Part shown: piece after piece, positions 63,570 to 64,000 of the stretch
How positions within the stretch are numbered: position 1 is the stretch's first letter
Layout: each line of letters begins with the position of its first letter
Source: SZAS-103 sp043747745
GTDB taxonomy: Bacteria; Pseudomonadota; Gammaproteobacteria; Xanthomonadales; Xanthomonadaceae
NCBI GenBank assembly: GCA_043747745.1
Contig: JAYTOP010000012.1
Span: forward strand, 57,940-121,939
Direction of reading: 5' to 3'
DNA: 64,000 nucleotides
Made by a program: the position numbers and the translations under genes
Notes under the pieces: generated by a model
What the model saw: only the letters and a program-made list of their open reading frames with translations
Database searches by the model: none
Told to the model about the DNA's origin: nothing

Positions 63570-64000
63570 CGTGCTACCCCGGTGCTACCCAGGGATTTAT
63601 CTACTCGCTCGCCTCAAACACCTTGAATCTCTGAAAGTTAGTAACTGCAAGGGTTTTAAGTCGGGGACTCTATCGAATCATCGCCGGAAACGTAGCAACT
63701 GCGCGGATGATGCCAGCCACGTTATGCAACATGCCCCCAAAGATGCCCCCACGCATGGCCTGCTGCCCTGTTTTCGGCGGGACGGCGTAGCGGTCGCTCG
63801 GCAATCATTCGGCACTGTGCCGACTCGGCAGGTTCGCGGTCACGCGGGCGATGCCTTCCGGTGTACGCGGCCCGGTGGAGCATCCACCATGCCACTTGCA
63901 CCGACGCTTGCCGGGTTCGCTCTTTGCTTGGCAGGGTTGCCCGTCGCGGCGTCGCTTCGCCCCGCACGGTACGCGCATCCATCGGGCGAGCTGGCGATGC
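63570..64000. other. Right edge, no confident gene
   Basis: About 430 bases with no ORF of normal codon bias. 63600-63720 is AT-richer than the rest. A minus-strand frame at 63722-63982 ends in HAWGHLWGHVA but is arginine-rich and looks non-coding. The setting (IS, truncated gene, low-GC patch) suggests the edge of an integrated element, possibly its integrase side, beyond the window. Confidence 0.4.

Noticed and set aside
63722..63982. 86-residue minus-strand gene at the right edge
   Set aside because: Arginine-rich product, no start signal, no recognisable domain; composition fits a shadow frame.

Overview
The window looks like a chromosomal segment of a GC-rich gammaproteobacterium in the order Xanthomonadales (Lysobacterales), most likely near Rhodanobacteraceae or Xanthomonadaceae. 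Pointers are a Clp-type CRP homologue beside a xanthomonad-style speD, the trpGDC cluster next to clp, a YqjM-like ene-reductase, an H-NS-like protein with the xanthomonad C-terminal motif, a Coq7 quinone hydroxylase and very strong GC3 bias. The assignment rests on gene content and sequence style only. Most of the window is ordinary housekeeping DNA with dense, often overlapping operons (ATGA or GTGA junctions).

Layout. 0-6 kb: the 5' end of lptF (minus), divergent from pepA, a small membrane protein, holC and valS. 6-10.7 kb: an envelope acylation block with an acyltransferase-3 protein, an MBOAT acyltransferase and two tandem SGNH-like proteins that are an old duplication. 10.7-15.7 kb: pssA-holD-rimI (minus), two DUF4124 proteins, proS and an H-NS-like gene. 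16-22 kb: a ThrE-type exporter, an EamA transporter and a four-gene MCE/Mla-type lipid transport operon. 22-29.5 kb: AlkB-like dioxygenase, amidase, ETF-ubiquinone oxidoreductase, a hypothetical protein, an ATP-grasp protein and etfBA. 29.5-35.1 kb: acetoacetyl-CoA synthetase and a two-subunit CoA-transferase, separated by two decaying genes (a glycosyltransferase with two in-frame stops and a galE with a lost catalytic tyrosine and an internal deletion). 35-43 kb: reverse transsulfuration (CGL and CBS), a DUF465 protein, an OmpA-like/DUF4398 pair, pilU and the end of tyrosine catabolism (fahA, maiA). 43.3-46.2 kb: a class C group II intron sitting exactly behind the terminator of tRNA-Gln, which follows rplM-rpsI. 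46-52 kb: a glcF-like Fe-S protein, coq7, an M13 peptidase, speD and clp. 52-61.3 kb: a truncated HAD phosphatase, trpC, a monooxygenase, trpD, trpG, a two-component system led by a His-rich Asr-like small protein, an ene-reductase, a DUF559 nuclease-like gene between inverted repeats, and trpE. 61.3-64 kb: an IS1634-type transposase close upstream of trpE, then poorly coding DNA that looks like the remains of an integrated element.

Shared themes are fatty acid and ketone-body oxidation (ETF, ETF-QO, AacS, ScoAB), tryptophan biosynthesis (trpE, G, D, C), envelope lipid handling (LptF, PssA, MCE operon) and surface O-acylation. I see no convincing defence island, CRISPR array or secondary-metabolite cluster. 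The most notable signals are the SGNH duplication that carried along a scar of the neighbouring MBOAT gene, the decayed glycosyltransferase/galE pair, the intron at the tRNA-Gln terminator, the His-rich protein with its two-component system, and several dispersed repeat families, some of which have become the C-termini of genes.
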